A stretch of 64,000 bases of DNA from Panax quinquefolius (GCA_020205615.1 CM035165.1:32895544-32959543); one strand, 5' to 3'. Counted from the stretch's first letter, positions 35,101 to 46,002 are shown. Notes: a model not told the origin generated them from the letters alone. Numbers and translations are program-made.

Positions 35101-38100
35101 AGGTTCTTTTAGATGTGTGTAGTTGTTGTAAGCGCAATGTGCCATGCCAGGAGTTTGGGGTACTTTACCTACACCTCCCATTTTTTGCATCAAAAAAAGG
35201 GATCACTAATGGAACTTCTTAAACACCCTACTAGAGAAACTTTTTCATGTTCTGACACAATTAAATGTAAATTTGGGGACACCCCATCTTGCATATTGCA
35301 TTAGGATTTTCAACTGGTCAGATCTTCATATCTTTATCCATTGAAGCTTAATATTCCACTATGCATCGTCATGAGCATGATCTTCTAATGTAAAATGGGT
35401 ATTAATATGAACTTCACACGTGCATGTGAATCAAAGGAACCTTCTAGAAATATAAAGCCAAACCCTAGGGTTTGGGTTTGGGTAGGGTTTGGGTTCGGCC
35501 ACACTAGGGAGAGGCCTAAAAAGATAACTTTTGCCTCGTGTTGATCATTTGACAAAAAATTGAGTATACAAGACCAAAACGACCAAAAATCGACCCAGGT
35601 CTTGGAAATGATCACTTATGGTGGCCACCCTAGGGTTGATCGCCCCAGGTTTGGCCACCCTAGGGGAAATTCTTTCCCAATTGTGACAAAGGAGTCCTCT
35701 TAATTAAGAAATCAAGAAAATATCAGGCATTTGGAAAACAAAATTTGGCCAAGTATGGAATGGTCTCTTTTTGGTTCGACCACCCTAGGATGCACCCTAA
35801 GGTTCAACTTTCAAGCACCAACGAGGAGGAACTCCCCAACTACAATAACGGATCATTTGCTGGACAAAGAATGGAGAATCAGATAACCGGGATAAGAAAA
35901 TAAGAAAATGGAGGACAAGATTAATCCAAAGGACTTGACCTACCCTTCGGCCACCCTAGGTTTGGCCTCCTGTTGAAGCTTTGAACTCTTCTTCTTTTGA
36001 CGATCATTTCAAGATGCATTTTCAGAAAGACCAAACATCAGAAACATGATCAACGAAACATAGAATATTGAAATGATCTCTTTAGGTTTCATGGTAAAAG
36101 ACTTAGAGATGCACCTTCTATTGGGACTGGGTAGAGGGAATTAGCTTGGTGGCTAGACGAGCGAAGTGATTTAGGTTTCACTTAAAGCAACAAGAAGGGA
36201 TTGGGTTCTTTTAGATAGTGAATTGAGTTCACATGATTGTACATGACTACTTATTAAGAGACACTTGTCCTCTATACAACCCATCTCATTTCTAGAGGAG
36301 TCTTGGAATCTTGGACTTTTGGATGATTGCTCTCCTACACTCACTGAATGCACATTACGACGATATGCCACTGATTGCCTTGAGTGTTTCGTGTCCGTTA
36401 TATTCCCCTCTTCAAACCCTCAATGACGTCTCCTCCACAGCCAACAAGAACCTTATGTGCGAATTTTTCTTCTAGACTCTCTCTATCGAGGTTACCATGA
36501 TTTGCCTTTGAATGTTTAAGGTAAATGTTTTGCTCTCTTGAACTCAAATGAGCCAACTACCTTTATCAGTGGGTGACTTAATTACCACTTTAGTCATTCA
36601 TCTAAGCATATTCACACTCTTAAAGCTTCCAAGAGATTGAAAAATTCCATTAGTTTTTGGACCTAATATTGTTTGGTATAGTGTATCTAGTACTTCTGTT
36701 TTCAGTGACCCAATTGGTGCTTTGACCTTAAATTATTCTTCTATCAGTTCTACTGCAAACTATTCCACTGGAGCATGTTAAAATAGGGAGTAAGTAGTGA
36801 TACAGGTATACACTGATACTTGCTATCCTATACTTGACCTTTTTGTCACTTTTTGGAATTTATTCACACATCAGTTTTTGCTTTCAGGTTCAAAGTGAAT
36901 TTCAGAAGGCATATGAGAAGGGGATCCACAAATCAAAGTGAGTTGGTTTCTTAGCAGTTGTTTGATGAGAACATGCATTTCCACCACTATACAAATTGTT
37001 AAGATTATTCTCTTTTACGTACTGGGAGCCAACATATGAGGACTCTCTTGCTTTGATTGCTCAAGTACCAATTGTAGCAGCATATGTCTATCGTAGGTCG
37101 GTGAACTATATGAAAGATCAGTCACTAATAACATGTCTTGTGCTGTCATTAACTTCCAGAATAATTTTCCCATTAGGGCTGACTAATTTTTCTTGTAGAT
37201 GCTACCTGGTACTGTCCAATAGTAGGGGATTAATTTCTTGTACATACTACATCTCAGTATGATTGTCATGTTTAAAAATTATATTTGGCATGAATTCTAG
37301 GAATTGCTGGTGAGACATTTAGAATTTTTGATGCAATATTTTTGTAATTTTTCTTTTAAATATTGATGGTAAAGAATAATTTTGAATAAACTATTACAAA
37401 AATATTATCTCTAAATGTATTGTTTGAAGGCCTTACAGTCCGTGCTAAATTCACAATTTTCACTATGACACTTAATTTGGGACAGAGTGAGTATATAATA
37501 ATATGTTGTCCAACATTTTTTCTTTTAAGAAGTAGTTATTCCTATGGTTTGACATGGCATTAGATTAATCTGTGTTTATGTTGAGTGTATGTGTGTTTGT
37601 AGTGTAAATGCTTGCAGTATGCACGAGTCTTGCTCAGTAAACAAAATTTTCCTTCCAATGCTGATTAAGGACACCCCCAACATAGGTTATGTATGTTTGG
37701 TGGCTTTTTGTGGTATTGTGTCTGGACAGGCTTGGATTATGTTTGCGTTGGCTTCTTCCTTATATTTTGAAGGATGTACAAGAATGGACAAACTATATCA
37801 ACAGATGACTCCCTAGATTACGGTGCAAATTTCTCCCACATGCTTGGTTTTGATAGTCCCAGCATGCAAGAGCTTATGAGGCTTTACCTTACCATCCATA
37901 CGTGAGTTTGTGCTCTTCTCGGTGGAAATATTGTTGTTAATATTATGTGGTGTTGGGCTGTAAACTTGTTCCAGTTTTGCTAAAAGTTCTAAGTATGTAT
38001 AGACTTTAGAGGAACACTTCCTTAATCGAAGGATAACTCTGACTTGTATATTATAATATGTTGCAGTGATCATGAAGGTGGAAATGTTAGCGCTCATACT

Positions 38101-40666
38101 GGACATCTAATAAGTTACTTATAAAGGCTATAGCCTTTCTCCTCATGGCTGTCTTCATTTTTCAGTTACTGTTGCTTTACTTGACTTTTTCTTTTTTCCT
38201 TCCTGAAGTTGTATATAAGAATGCCATTTGTTTTTCCTTTATCTTCATTTTTCTTGACTGTATAAAGACATAGTATGACCAATTTGTTTATAAGAAAAGA
38301 ACCTGATAATCGGCTTCATGCTTAATTCAGGTTGCTAGTGCTCTTTCAGATCCGTATCTTTCCTTTGCAGCTGCATTAAATGGTTTAGCTGGACCACTCC
38401 ATGGTTTGGCAAATCAGGTACCATGTCCTTTTTCACTGTTTTTCATTTTCTGCTGTTTTCGCTCTCAGCAGAGAATATACTAGATTTACTTGAAATTGGT
38501 GGCTTTTACATGTATGAATATGTTATCAACAAATGCTTATGGACACACTTGCTAGAATTTTAGAAAATAAAACCCTTGGTTCTCCCCAAAGAGTATCTAT
38601 CTTGATTTTGTGGTGCTATCATTATACACGTTTGAATTGTTAATTAACCAAACAATATAGGATCTCAGTCTTCTCAGAGGTTACAACAATTTTTTTTACT
38701 TCACTTTTGTCTTTTTAACTTTAGTTGCTTAAACATGTATGAACTGCATTTTTTATTGTTCTGAACTTGCATAATCCATTGTTATGATTTGAGACTACGG
38801 CGTAAATTGCTTCTGTCATACTTACGTCTGTTTACCATGGTGTTGGTGCAGGAAGTTTTGCTGTGGATCAAATCTGTGGTTTCTGAGTGCGGAGAAAATA
38901 TGACCACCGAACAGTTGAAAGAATATGTTTGGAAAACCTTGAACAGTGGAAAGGTCTTGTTTCAATATTGTTCAATAAATCCAATCTCACGCTTGAATGT
39001 GTTAATGTGATCTTTCAGAATTTTCTTTATTAAGTTCCCTTTATCATTTTTTCTTCCTTTACATGGTTGAGGCTTACTATTGAAGAACCATGGCAGTGGC
39101 TTTTTTCTTTTTGTTAATAAATTAAATGGTTAAGCTTATTTACAGCTTGAAATTAACTTTACTTTTTCTTTACTGAATCCTTAGTTGAATGTAGATTGTG
39201 GGCTTGACTCAAACTTTTTCAACATAATCTTATGGCTGGATACATGTGTTCATACCAGGAACAAGCATTCTGATACTCTTTATGTTTCTCCACGTCCTTT
39301 TCTTTGAAATTGCAGGTTGTTCCTGGATTTGGACATGGAGTTCTGCGTAATACAGATCCAAGATACACATGTCAGAGAGAGTTTGCATTGAAGCATTTAC
39401 CCGATGATCCACTCTTCCAACTGGTTACCTCCTTTTAAGCACTGCTCATGATAAATACTTTCTGATGGCAGAAATAAGTGAATAAGCCAGTGTTCTAAAA
39501 ATCACCTAGCAAGTAGCACCTAAGCAAAGCCTAACCATTTCCTAGGATGTTTTATTTATTTATTTTTATAACTATATAAAGCATGTATTAGATGTGAAGA
39601 TTCTTATTTGTACATGAAAATTAACAATCCTAGAAGGTAAAGACAAATTCTTAGGTATACAATTACTCAATATATCTAACTTGTTAATAGAGCATACTAT
39701 GGGTACTTTAGACTTCCCAGAGTGCCTAGTCGGATTAGTTAGGGAAAAATCGAGGCGGTTGGGTGCAGATTATGCATAGGCGGGCTATTAGAAGGATTTT
39801 AGGACACTGGAATATTCTGCAGTCCAACTCATATGATGGTCTTACCTGGTTTCTACTTTTATAGGTTTCGAAGCTTTATGAAGTGGTGCCTCCTATTCTT
39901 ACAGAACTTGGCAAGGTAAGTTAATTATTTACATACAATCATTGAAAGGAAATAGTACTTTAAGTTCTTGTATGGTAAGAATACAATGATAATTTTGAAT
40001 AAACTTGGGAAATATTTTATCAGAAGTGACGGTGGAATATGGTTCTGAATTAAATGGCCAACGGTTGGTCCCAATTAGGCAATTATTGTCATCACATTTT
40101 CCATCTTGACTGCAATATGTTTATAGTGGTTTAGATTTTCAAGTAGCAAGCCATCAAATATGTTATTAATGTGTTCTTCAAATTGATGTTCTAGACTCAT
40201 TTTCAATGGCGAAGAGCAAGCATAATTTTAATTTGGGTTTCTGATGCTTATAGGTGAAGAACCCCTGGCCCAATGTTGATGCACACAGTGGGGTATTGCT
40301 GAATCATTATGGTTTGACTGAAGCAAGGTAGGAATACTCTACTGGAAACAGTTGATTTTAACTTTTATTTATTTATTTTTTACTAATTCCTTCCTATATT
40401 ATGAAAAAACCTATGATATTAAAATTTTGGTCAGATATTTTACGGTTCTCTTTGGAGTGTCAAGAGCCATGGGTATTTGCTCTCAGGTACATTATGCTAT
40501 CTCATATTAGTGAAGTCAATTGATTTTGTATATGTTTACTTGTCCTTATTCTGCTCATATTTTTTATGTTCAGCTCATATGGGACAGAGCACTTGGGTTG
40601 CCACTTGAAAGACCAAAGAGTGTTACAATGGAGTGGCTTGAGAATTACTGCGAGAAATCGGCTTAA
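24610..40666 (+). CDS. CSY: Mitochondrial citrate synthase (19 coding exons)
   Basis: It condenses acetyl-CoA and oxaloacetate to citrate in the mitochondrial matrix, the first step of the TCA cycle. Exons: 24610-24660, 24765-24827, 31588-31629, 32820-32885, 33012-33077, 33206-33319, 33698-33761, 34614-34696, 36888-36937, 37019-37096, 37773-37901, 38067-38109, 38331-38417, 38852-38953, 39316-39423, 39865-39915, 40254-40327, 40435-40486, 40574-40666. They sum to 1416 nt, that is 471 residues plus stop, the usual plant length, with no frameshift or internal stop. An Arg-rich presequence ([17 protein letters not shown]) is typical of mitochondrial import. The three catalytic residues are present: His in PLHGLANQ, His in GFGHGVLR and Asp in PNVDAHSG. 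Intron 9 ends in AC and intron 12 begins with AT, and all other introns are GT-AG. Intron 2 (6.76 kb) has swollen through insertions. The intact sequence argues for a working gene. Confidence 0.96.
24944..25391 (+). repeat. 5' LTR of the copia element
   Basis: It runs from TGTTGAAAAAAGG to TTTTTCAACA. It carries a TATA-like CTATAAAA at 25072-25079, followed by a leader with CAACAACAAG. The matching site in the 3' LTR is altered to CTATTAAAGG. Confidence 0.9.
25392..25405 (+). other. Primer binding site of the copia element
   Basis: ATTGGTATCAAAGC directly follows the 5' LTR. It is the complement of the initiator-Met tRNA 3' end (TGGTATCAGAGC) with one mismatch. Confidence 0.85.
25585..26990 (+). 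pseudogene. Copia gag, interrupted
   Basis: The frame opens at ATG 25585 with [20 protein letters not shown], the usual start of Tnt1-like gag, and is cut near residue 25 by a 605-bp terminal-inverted-repeat insert (25661-26265). It resumes around 26270 with a [20 protein letters not shown] stretch and continues to a zinc knuckle near 26860-26910. There the second Cys codon has become TGA ([13 protein letters not shown]). Gag would form the particle and bind RNA. At least two stops and the insertion make it non-functional. Confidence 0.88.
25661..26265. mobile_element. Non-autonomous element with ~19-bp terminal inverted repeats inside copia gag
   Basis: The left end CTATGTTACTCGAACTCG and the right end CGAGTCCGAAATAACATAG are inverted repeats with a few mismatches. 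The inside holds a GACACGACACGGGTGCGGG block, a GAA-rich tract duplicated at a spacing of about 123 bp (25764 and 25887), and a T-rich right half. It has no transposase frame. I see no clear target duplication. It looks like a MITE-type passenger that entered the copia copy after or before its insertion here. Confidence 0.7.
27040..28320 (+). pseudogene. Copia protease and integrase, with stops
   Basis: The protease shows [10 protein letters not shown] near 27080, the D-S-G type active site of copia elements. The integrase zinc-binding part reads [14 protein letters not shown] near 27480. The catalytic core has [41 protein letters not shown] and [20 protein letters not shown], giving the D, D and E residues. 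Stops near 27266, 27472, 27536, 27995, 28015 and 28175 break the frame. The match in motifs and order is to Tnt1/Tork-type copia elements. Confidence 0.88.
28320..29180 (+). pseudogene. Copia reverse transcriptase, with stops
   Basis: The frame contains [46 protein letters not shown] and the active-site motif [10 protein letters not shown], all standard for copia RT. A frame change or stop lies near 28885 (LDVKTW) and a stop at 29178. RT would copy the element RNA to DNA. Confidence 0.9.
29181..30050 (+). pseudogene. Copia RNase H and polyprotein C-terminus, with stops
   Basis: After the RT thumb region ([20 protein letters not shown]) come [20 protein letters not shown] and the RNase H core with [40 protein letters not shown] and [11 protein letters not shown]. 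The tail follows, with [18 protein letters not shown] sequence near 29885. Stops occur near 29282, 29528 and 29834. RNase H would remove the RNA template. Confidence 0.88.
30131..30144 (+). other. Polypurine tract of the copia element
   Basis: GCCAAGGTGGAGAT directly precedes the TGTTG start of the 3' LTR. This is the characteristic polypurine tract of Tnt1-like copia elements. Confidence 0.8.
30145..30594 (+). repeat. 3' LTR of the copia element
   Basis: It is clearly related to 24944-25391 with scattered substitutions, and has lost the terminal ACA. Its divergence from the 5' LTR indicates an older insertion than the gypsy element at 10199-20465. Confidence 0.9.
30595..30924 (+). other. 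Intron 2 sequence between the copia element and plastid insert
   Basis: An 18-bp copy of the sequence left of the copia element (ATATATGCTGATATGTCC) recurs at 30690-30707. The following stretch to 30924 has a coding-like composition, but I do not recognise it. It may be part of the same foreign insertion as the plastid DNA. Confidence 0.4.
30925..31285 (+). pseudogene. ndhB: Nuclear fragment of plastid ndhB
   Basis: The sequence follows plastid ndhB exon 2 closely. The translation holds [30 protein letters not shown] and [10 protein letters not shown], then in a shifted frame [14 protein letters not shown] and GRNQ. NdhB is a membrane subunit of the thylakoid NADH dehydrogenase-like complex. 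This copy has lost both ends, has frameshifts (for example GFFGKL has become VFSENS, with a stop near 31188), and lies in an intron of a nuclear gene. It is therefore a plastid-to-nucleus transfer (NUPT) and not a working gene. Its divergence suggests that it is not recent. Confidence 0.88.
32026..32676. mobile_element. hAT-type MITE in citrate synthase intron 3
   Basis: The ends TAAGGCTGTAAACGAGCC and GACTCGTTTATACCCTTA are inverted repeats over 18 bp with three mismatches. The element is flanked by the 8-bp duplication TCTATGAT at 32018-32025 and 32677-32684. An 8-bp duplication is characteristic of hAT elements. The interior is AT-rich with CGAGCTCG-like ends and no transposase frame. Confidence 0.88.
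34697..36887 (+). other. Long intron 8 of citrate synthase with unclassified repeat DNA
   Basis: This 2.19-kb intron holds a stretch around 34930-35110 of coding-like composition that I do not recognise, and a block at 35380-36000 with a telomere-like run (AAACCCTAGGGTTTGGG near 35460). It also has at least five copies of GGCCACCCTAGG or close variants (35498, 35620, 35653, 35779, 35948). The rest, to 36887, shows nothing I can name. Confidence 0.5.
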
Positions 40667-40928
40667 GATTGTGACGATGATAGGTTTTACTATAACATTT
40701 TTCTCAATAATAATTGCTTAAGTAGCATTAATTTTGTCGGAGTAAGTATGACAAAAATGTCAAAGAATTGGAACCTCCACTGTTCTGATCAACCTGCAAC
40801 TGATTTTTCTTTATAAAGTTGCCAATCTTTTTCCAGGTACAAGTGGATTTGATCTTGCTTTCCCTTGTTTCTTGACCACATTTTCTCCCCCATAACACCA
40901 GAATTATACTCTTGCTACCTCGGAGCTG

Positions 40929-41030
40929 TTAATTTTGGTCAATTGACCAATACAGTGTCGACACGTAGATTGAGAGGTGATCTCTCCCTCCGCGTGTCAA
41001 CACTATTGGTCAATTGACCAACTTACCATC
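40929..41030. mobile_element. Small foldback MITE just downstream of citrate synthase
   Basis: GGTCAATTGACCAATACAGT near 40937 is answered in inverted form by ACTATTGGTCAATTGACC near 41000, around a loop of about 30 bp. The arms extend further into GTGTCGACACG and CGTGTCAACAC. Degraded relatives of one arm occur at about 43840 and 44145, which supports a dispersed family. Confidence 0.7.
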
Positions 41031-41219
41031 AAGCTAACTCGGATCATGCTACCTCTTGAACATGCTCAGTATCCTATAGCCCCTCAGTTTAAAAGATATT
41101 TTTCATTATTATATTGCAATCACAGTTGGATGTGCTTCATTGAATTTCAATGAATCGGATTAATAATTGTAGAAATAGGAGTGTTGCGAGTGGGTCCCAA
41201 GTCCCTACACACCTTGCTT

Positions 41220-42012
41220 AAGAGATGTTTATGTTGTGTTTGGTTGGTGGGAATGGAATGGGCTGGGAATGGAATGACCATTCCTTATGGAATGCTACTT
41301 CATTTTTTTTATAAAAACGTTATGTTTATATTTATTTTGAATTATTTTTTTTATTTTGTTTTCAGACTAATATTAAAGTCAAAAAAATATGTTTATAAAA
41401 ATATTCATATTCTATTTTTATAAAAAAAATACATACTAATTTTTATTTTATTATTAAAAAACATGTTTGTATTTATGAAAATTAAAAAAATCATGTTAAC
41501 AATATGTATTTTTCTTGTAAAAATAGAATATGAGTATTAGTATTCATATAATTAATTTTTACTAAAATACGTACTATAAATATTAACATTTAGTAATATT
41601 TTTGTAAAAATATTATATACTGTATTAAAGTTTTTGTAATATTTGTAAATATTGTATCTAGTATTAACGCTTTTAAAATATATATGTATTAAATGACTTG
41701 AACGTTAATATAGTAATATGTTTATAAACATATTTTTGTATTACAAATAATATGTTTCTATTATATATATTTATAAATGACTTAAACGTTAATACAGATA
41801 TTTACATATGTATACGATTTATATATAATTACATATTGTATTAACGTTTAAGTAATTTAGTATTACAGTAATATGTTTCTATTATATATATTTATATTTA
41901 TTTACATAATAATCTCTTCATTTTAAAAAATTAAAAAAAAAAAGGAATAAAGTATAATTTTCACACAAATCAAAAAATAAAAGTAAAGAATTTCAAATTT
42001 ATACTTAATGAT
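41220..42012. other. AT-rich intergenic stretch, no gene
   Basis: It begins with GTGTTTGGTTGGTGGGAATG, a phrase often seen at the ends of plant MITEs, followed by about 650 bp of highly AT-rich DNA with small palindromes such as ATATGTTTATAAACATAT. I cannot define both ends or a target duplication. Confidence 0.4.
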
Positions 42013-42845
42013 GTAAGACCCCAACTTTTATGAATAAAGATTAATTTTTCTCGAAATATATTTTTGAATATTATGGTATGAATTTGATATAATGTTATGG
42101 TTGTGGGTAATATTTATAAATTTTGCAAAGTAAGCAAGTGATTAAATAATATTCGATTGGTCGGGAAATATTCGTTTTAATAGCGAATATTCATACGACA
42201 ACACAATCATTAATGGACCCCATTAATCGGAGTATTATCGTATTTAAAAAGCAATGAATTATCTTTTTATAAAATAACGGCGAAAATTTTACTGATAAAA
42301 TTGTTGAACTACTTATTTTAAAAAAAAATGAATACGCGCGTGGTTGCAAGTAGACACTCAGATTAATTATCGATCTTCATGAGAAAGTCACTTTCGCTTT
42401 TACTCAATTATTCTTCTACAAGAATTCTTTGCGTATAATATCTCTCATATTATTGATTCAATTATTGTCACAAAGATCATCTCTGCATAATATTTATTAT
42501 TATTAAATCAATAATTGGTATTTACAAAGTTATTCATATTATTATTTGCAATATTGACAATGTCTGAAAGTTACATCGAGGAGAAGTTTGGTCCACCTAA
42601 TTGTGCGTCGATAGGGAGAATCTTTATTAGAAAGTTCCCCATCTTTCCTTTTAATGATCTCATTGTTAAATATTGTGAGTTATAATATTAACGATGAATA
42701 AGTTCGTGTTGATTAAAGATGAAATTGATATTTCTATTGTGTTGGGATTATTAGTGTTAGTAAAAATCGATATTTATTCCGATAATAATTGATGTTTAAA
42801 GATTATATTGACCAATCAAATAATTAATCGGATAAATGACCAACT
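42013..42845 (+). repeat. Truncated gypsy LTR, 5' part only
   Basis: It starts TGTAAGACCCCAACTTTTAT and follows the subfamily of the LTRs at 62073 and 1-2289; for example, the region around ATTGTGAGTTATAATATTAA at 42670 matches 43-65. It stops after about 830 bp with no LTR end. The rest of the element is absent. Confidence 0.8.
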
Positions 42846-43462
42846 TACCATACCTGTCAAGAAATGAGAACCAAACGTAGCATTAGAATTCATATGCAAC
42901 GGAAGTAAACGATGAGTTTCTATATAATGATTCGACACCGGTAAATAACTATTTTTACTTTTTTGAGAAAGACTGAATCAGTGAGCTTAAAAAAACTCCA
43001 AAATATCCTAATAATCAATTGAAGGTTCTGATTTTTATATGGATTAGCTTTACTAGTAGCCAGCCAGCTACTAGTCAAAATTCTTGTTTAGTTGAGAGAA
43101 ACAAGTGTTCAATTTTCACCAAAAGCAAAAATTAATTAATTAATTTGTCAACTGTCATTATTTTTCTTGCTACAGTATTTCATGTTATTATTATTTACTT
43201 TTGGTGTTATTTTTTATTGAATTATAAAATGACATAATGTTTTCAAAATTTTAACTATAATTTATTATTTTGTCATCACTTATAGGTTAATAAATGATTA
43301 CTTTTAAATATAAACATACGTGCTTACTGCTTAATGTATATAAGGGCTTAATCTATAGAAACAGTTCCATCTAAAATAAAATAATCCGACGCTTAAGAAA
43401 AAAAATTTAAAATTTAAAGAGATGGCCGAAAGGGAGAGAGAATATGTAAATGATTGTAATTA
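42846..43462. other. Intergenic spacer, no gene seen
   Basis: AT-rich DNA without a coding region, RNA gene or repeat that I can identify. Confidence 0.4.
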
Positions 43463-43739
43463 CTCCCTCCATTTCTAAAAAAATGTCGTTTTAGAAAGAA
43501 AAAAAAATTGTTCCAAAATATTTGTCGTTTATAATTTTCGAGAAGAATAAATTATTTACTTTCCTATATCGCTCCTACATTCTCTTATTATCTCAAGAAT
43601 TTCTCTCCCTGTATTAATACTTTTCAACTTCCCATAAAATGGTAGTGATGGAATTTCAAACAAATTTTACTTGATAAATGATACTTTCTTAATCCATATG
43701 CAAAAACCTTAAACGACAATCTTTTAGGAACGGAGTTAG
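43463..43739. mobile_element. Stowaway MITE
   Basis: It starts CTCCCTCCATTTCT and ends AGGAACGGAGTTAG, an imperfect inverted pair, and is flanked by TA on each side (43461-43462 and 43740-43741). ACGACAAT near the right end mirrors ATGTCGTTT near the left. Stowaway elements are non-autonomous mariner-type transposons with TA duplications. Confidence 0.8.
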
Positions 43740-44526
43740 TATTTTTTATACCCTTGATATATTAATATAATAGTTGATGCATAATATATTATATTAAACT
43801 ATTTGACTGGTTACTATAAAATTAACTTCATGATAAGTTAGTCAATTGATCAATACAGTACTGACATGCAGAAATAAATCAATTCCACATGCATGTCCAC
43901 TCTTTATTTGACCACTCCCTATTTGAACCACTCCACATACCAAACACAAACGTGGGCCCACGTGAATGTTCCATCCATCATGATGTTTCCAAATATTATA
44001 GCTTGCGCCTTGCGGTTAACATTCTTTAGTAATAACAACTTCATATTTCCAAGTAGAAGACAAAGCAAATTCAATTATTAAAATCTATCACATCAACATC
44101 ACTTTCATTATAATTAAATAAAAATTAATTTATGTTAAGTAATCAATTTGACCAATACAATGCTGACACGAAGAGAGAAGTCATATTTCAATATGCGTTA
44201 AATTTTACTTTAAATTTTATGTTATACTTTTTGTACGTGTTATTACTTTCTTGCCCTAATAATAATAGTCTTCTGAAGAAAATTAAAGTATTTTTTTTAA
44301 AAAAAATCTATGACTAAAATACGATCAATATATAATATTGATATTCAAATCGTATTTCAGGCAAGAATTGACCGAATATACCAGCAGGGAAATAAGATTG
44401 TCTTTTTAAAAAATTTGAGACAATAATTGTTGATTCCCAAACTTCGAGGTGAAAATTGAAATAGGTGTACACTTTATGGGCACCCTTTTGCTATTTGCCC
44501 AATAAAATAACAAATTTATGTTAATA

Positions 44527-44783
44527 CTTCTTCCGTCTCAAATTAATTGTTCAGTTTTAACTTTTTAAGTCAAATTGACTTTTTTTAGAATTACTAATTA
44601 AGCATATATAAATATATTTCTAAAATTATAAAAATTGGGATTAGTAATAAATTGTATATACTTTCTTTTGGTTATAATCTCTTCACCTATATTTTAGCAA
44701 AAATAGTAAAAAGATTAGTTTTTAAAATGGTCAATTTGACTTTTAAAAGTCAAAATTGAGCAATTAATTTGGGACGGAGGGAG
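44527..44783. mobile_element. Stowaway MITE
   Basis: Left end CTTCTTCCGTCTCAAATTAA and right end TTAATTTGGGACGGAGGGAG are inverted repeats, and TA dinucleotides flank both sides. Inside, GTCAAATTGAC and GGTCAATTTGAC also pair, so the whole 257 bp can fold back. This is the classic Stowaway form. Confidence 0.92.
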
Positions 44784-44785
44784 TA

Positions 44786-45051
44786 TTAAACAACCATGTA
44801 TGTTGATAGATAGGAAGAAATATAATATAGAATGGGACCCACACGTTACTATTGTATCTTATCGCTTATAATTTTAATTCAAATTCCTCATTAGTTGACA
44901 TATAAATCATGAATAATGCCAGAGACACAAACTATTTTATAAACTACTGACATGACATACTCCTTCTCAGCATATTGTGTATGGCCGAAGACTACATTGA
45001 AATAATTTGTTGATGAATATACTGAGGTGAAGTTTACACATCAACCGTTTG
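44786..45051. other. Intergenic spacer, no gene seen
   Basis: AT-rich sequence between two MITEs with no feature that I can support. Confidence 0.4.
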
Positions 45052-45421
45052 TAGGGGTGTACAATCGGTAAAAATCGAACCGAACCGGACGGGTATCGAA
45101 ATTAGCCAAATTTCGGTACCGATACCAATACCGGTTGGACCGATAACCAGTTCGGTATCGGTTTTTACCGAAATTTAATATAATTTTTATTTTTATTTTT
45201 ATTAATATTATTTTTTTTATTATTATTAATTATTTATTAATAAAAAATAGAAAACCGGTATATATCGGCCCGATTCGATAAAACCGAACCATAAATAAGT
45301 AAATCTCAAAATCCAGATCGAAAAATCCTGCACCAAAATCGGACTGATTCTTTTTATACCCAATCGGCCGGTTTGGTCCGGTCCGAAAAATCGAAAAAAC
45401 TGGATTATATACACAGTCCTA
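45052..45421. mobile_element. hAT-type MITE
   Basis: It begins TAGGGGTGTACAATCGG and ends TATATACACAGTCCTA, which are imperfect inverted repeats. It is flanked by ACCGTTTG (45044-45051) and ATCGTTTG (45422-45429), an 8-bp duplication with one mismatch. The interior is rich in ACCGAACCG and CGGTTTGGTCCGG motifs, common in this plant MITE class. Confidence 0.82.
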
Positions 45422-45535
45422 ATCGTTTGTAAAATATTTATAAAATAATTTATGTCTGTAGCATTACTCATAAATCATTACCTATTATATGACTATTCTT
45501 GCGTTTTGTCATAGTTTTAAGTCTTATTTTCTTAC

Positions 45536-46002
45536 TGTTGGAGTGTGATTATTTGGGTCTAGCCATGGTGCAGCCCAGTCTATTTAATGGTCCGGATCTG
45601 GTGATGACCCATATGTATTTATTATGACAGTGGAACAGTCCTTATTAAAATAGGATTGTATTTTCTTAATTGGAGGGATAAGGAATCCTTCTCCTAGTTG
45701 GATGCAGGTGGAGGTTACTTCTATATATATGGCTACAAGCTAGGTTTTGGAAAAAAAGATAACATCATAGGGCACAAGAGTTACAACACAAATACACAAC
45801 TGGTACTCCCAATATTATTATAGTGGATTACTCTATCTTTCCATGTAAATTTTTGTGTTCATACTTTATATTTCTTTATTTATGTTTATGTGAATGTATT
45901 TCGTGAGTTTGATTTCACAACAATTACTCCATCAACTGTTGGCGCTATTTTGGCCTGTCCTTTTGGGTGATTTTGTCAGACGTACAAAATCAGGCGTTAA
46001 CA
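45536..46002 (+). repeat. Orphan LTR of a different retroelement
   Basis: It starts TGTTGGAGTGTG and ends GGCGTTAACA, with a TATATATATGG stretch near 45724. It is directly followed by a primer-site motif. An alternative end is TTTCACAACA at 45922. No second LTR or coding body follows, because gene sequence begins within 300 bp. Confidence 0.65.

Noticed and set aside
34937..35122. Possible captured gene exon in intron 8
   Set aside because: Composition is coding-like, but I could not match it to a family in any frame, so no function is assigned.
24610..40666. Citrate synthase as a pseudogene because of two odd splice sites and large insertions
   Set aside because: All 19 exons are in frame, total exactly 472 codons with stop, and keep the catalytic residues. 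Without selection, over 1.4 kb of coding sequence would carry frameshifts like the nearby retroelements. The splice issue is kept as a finding.
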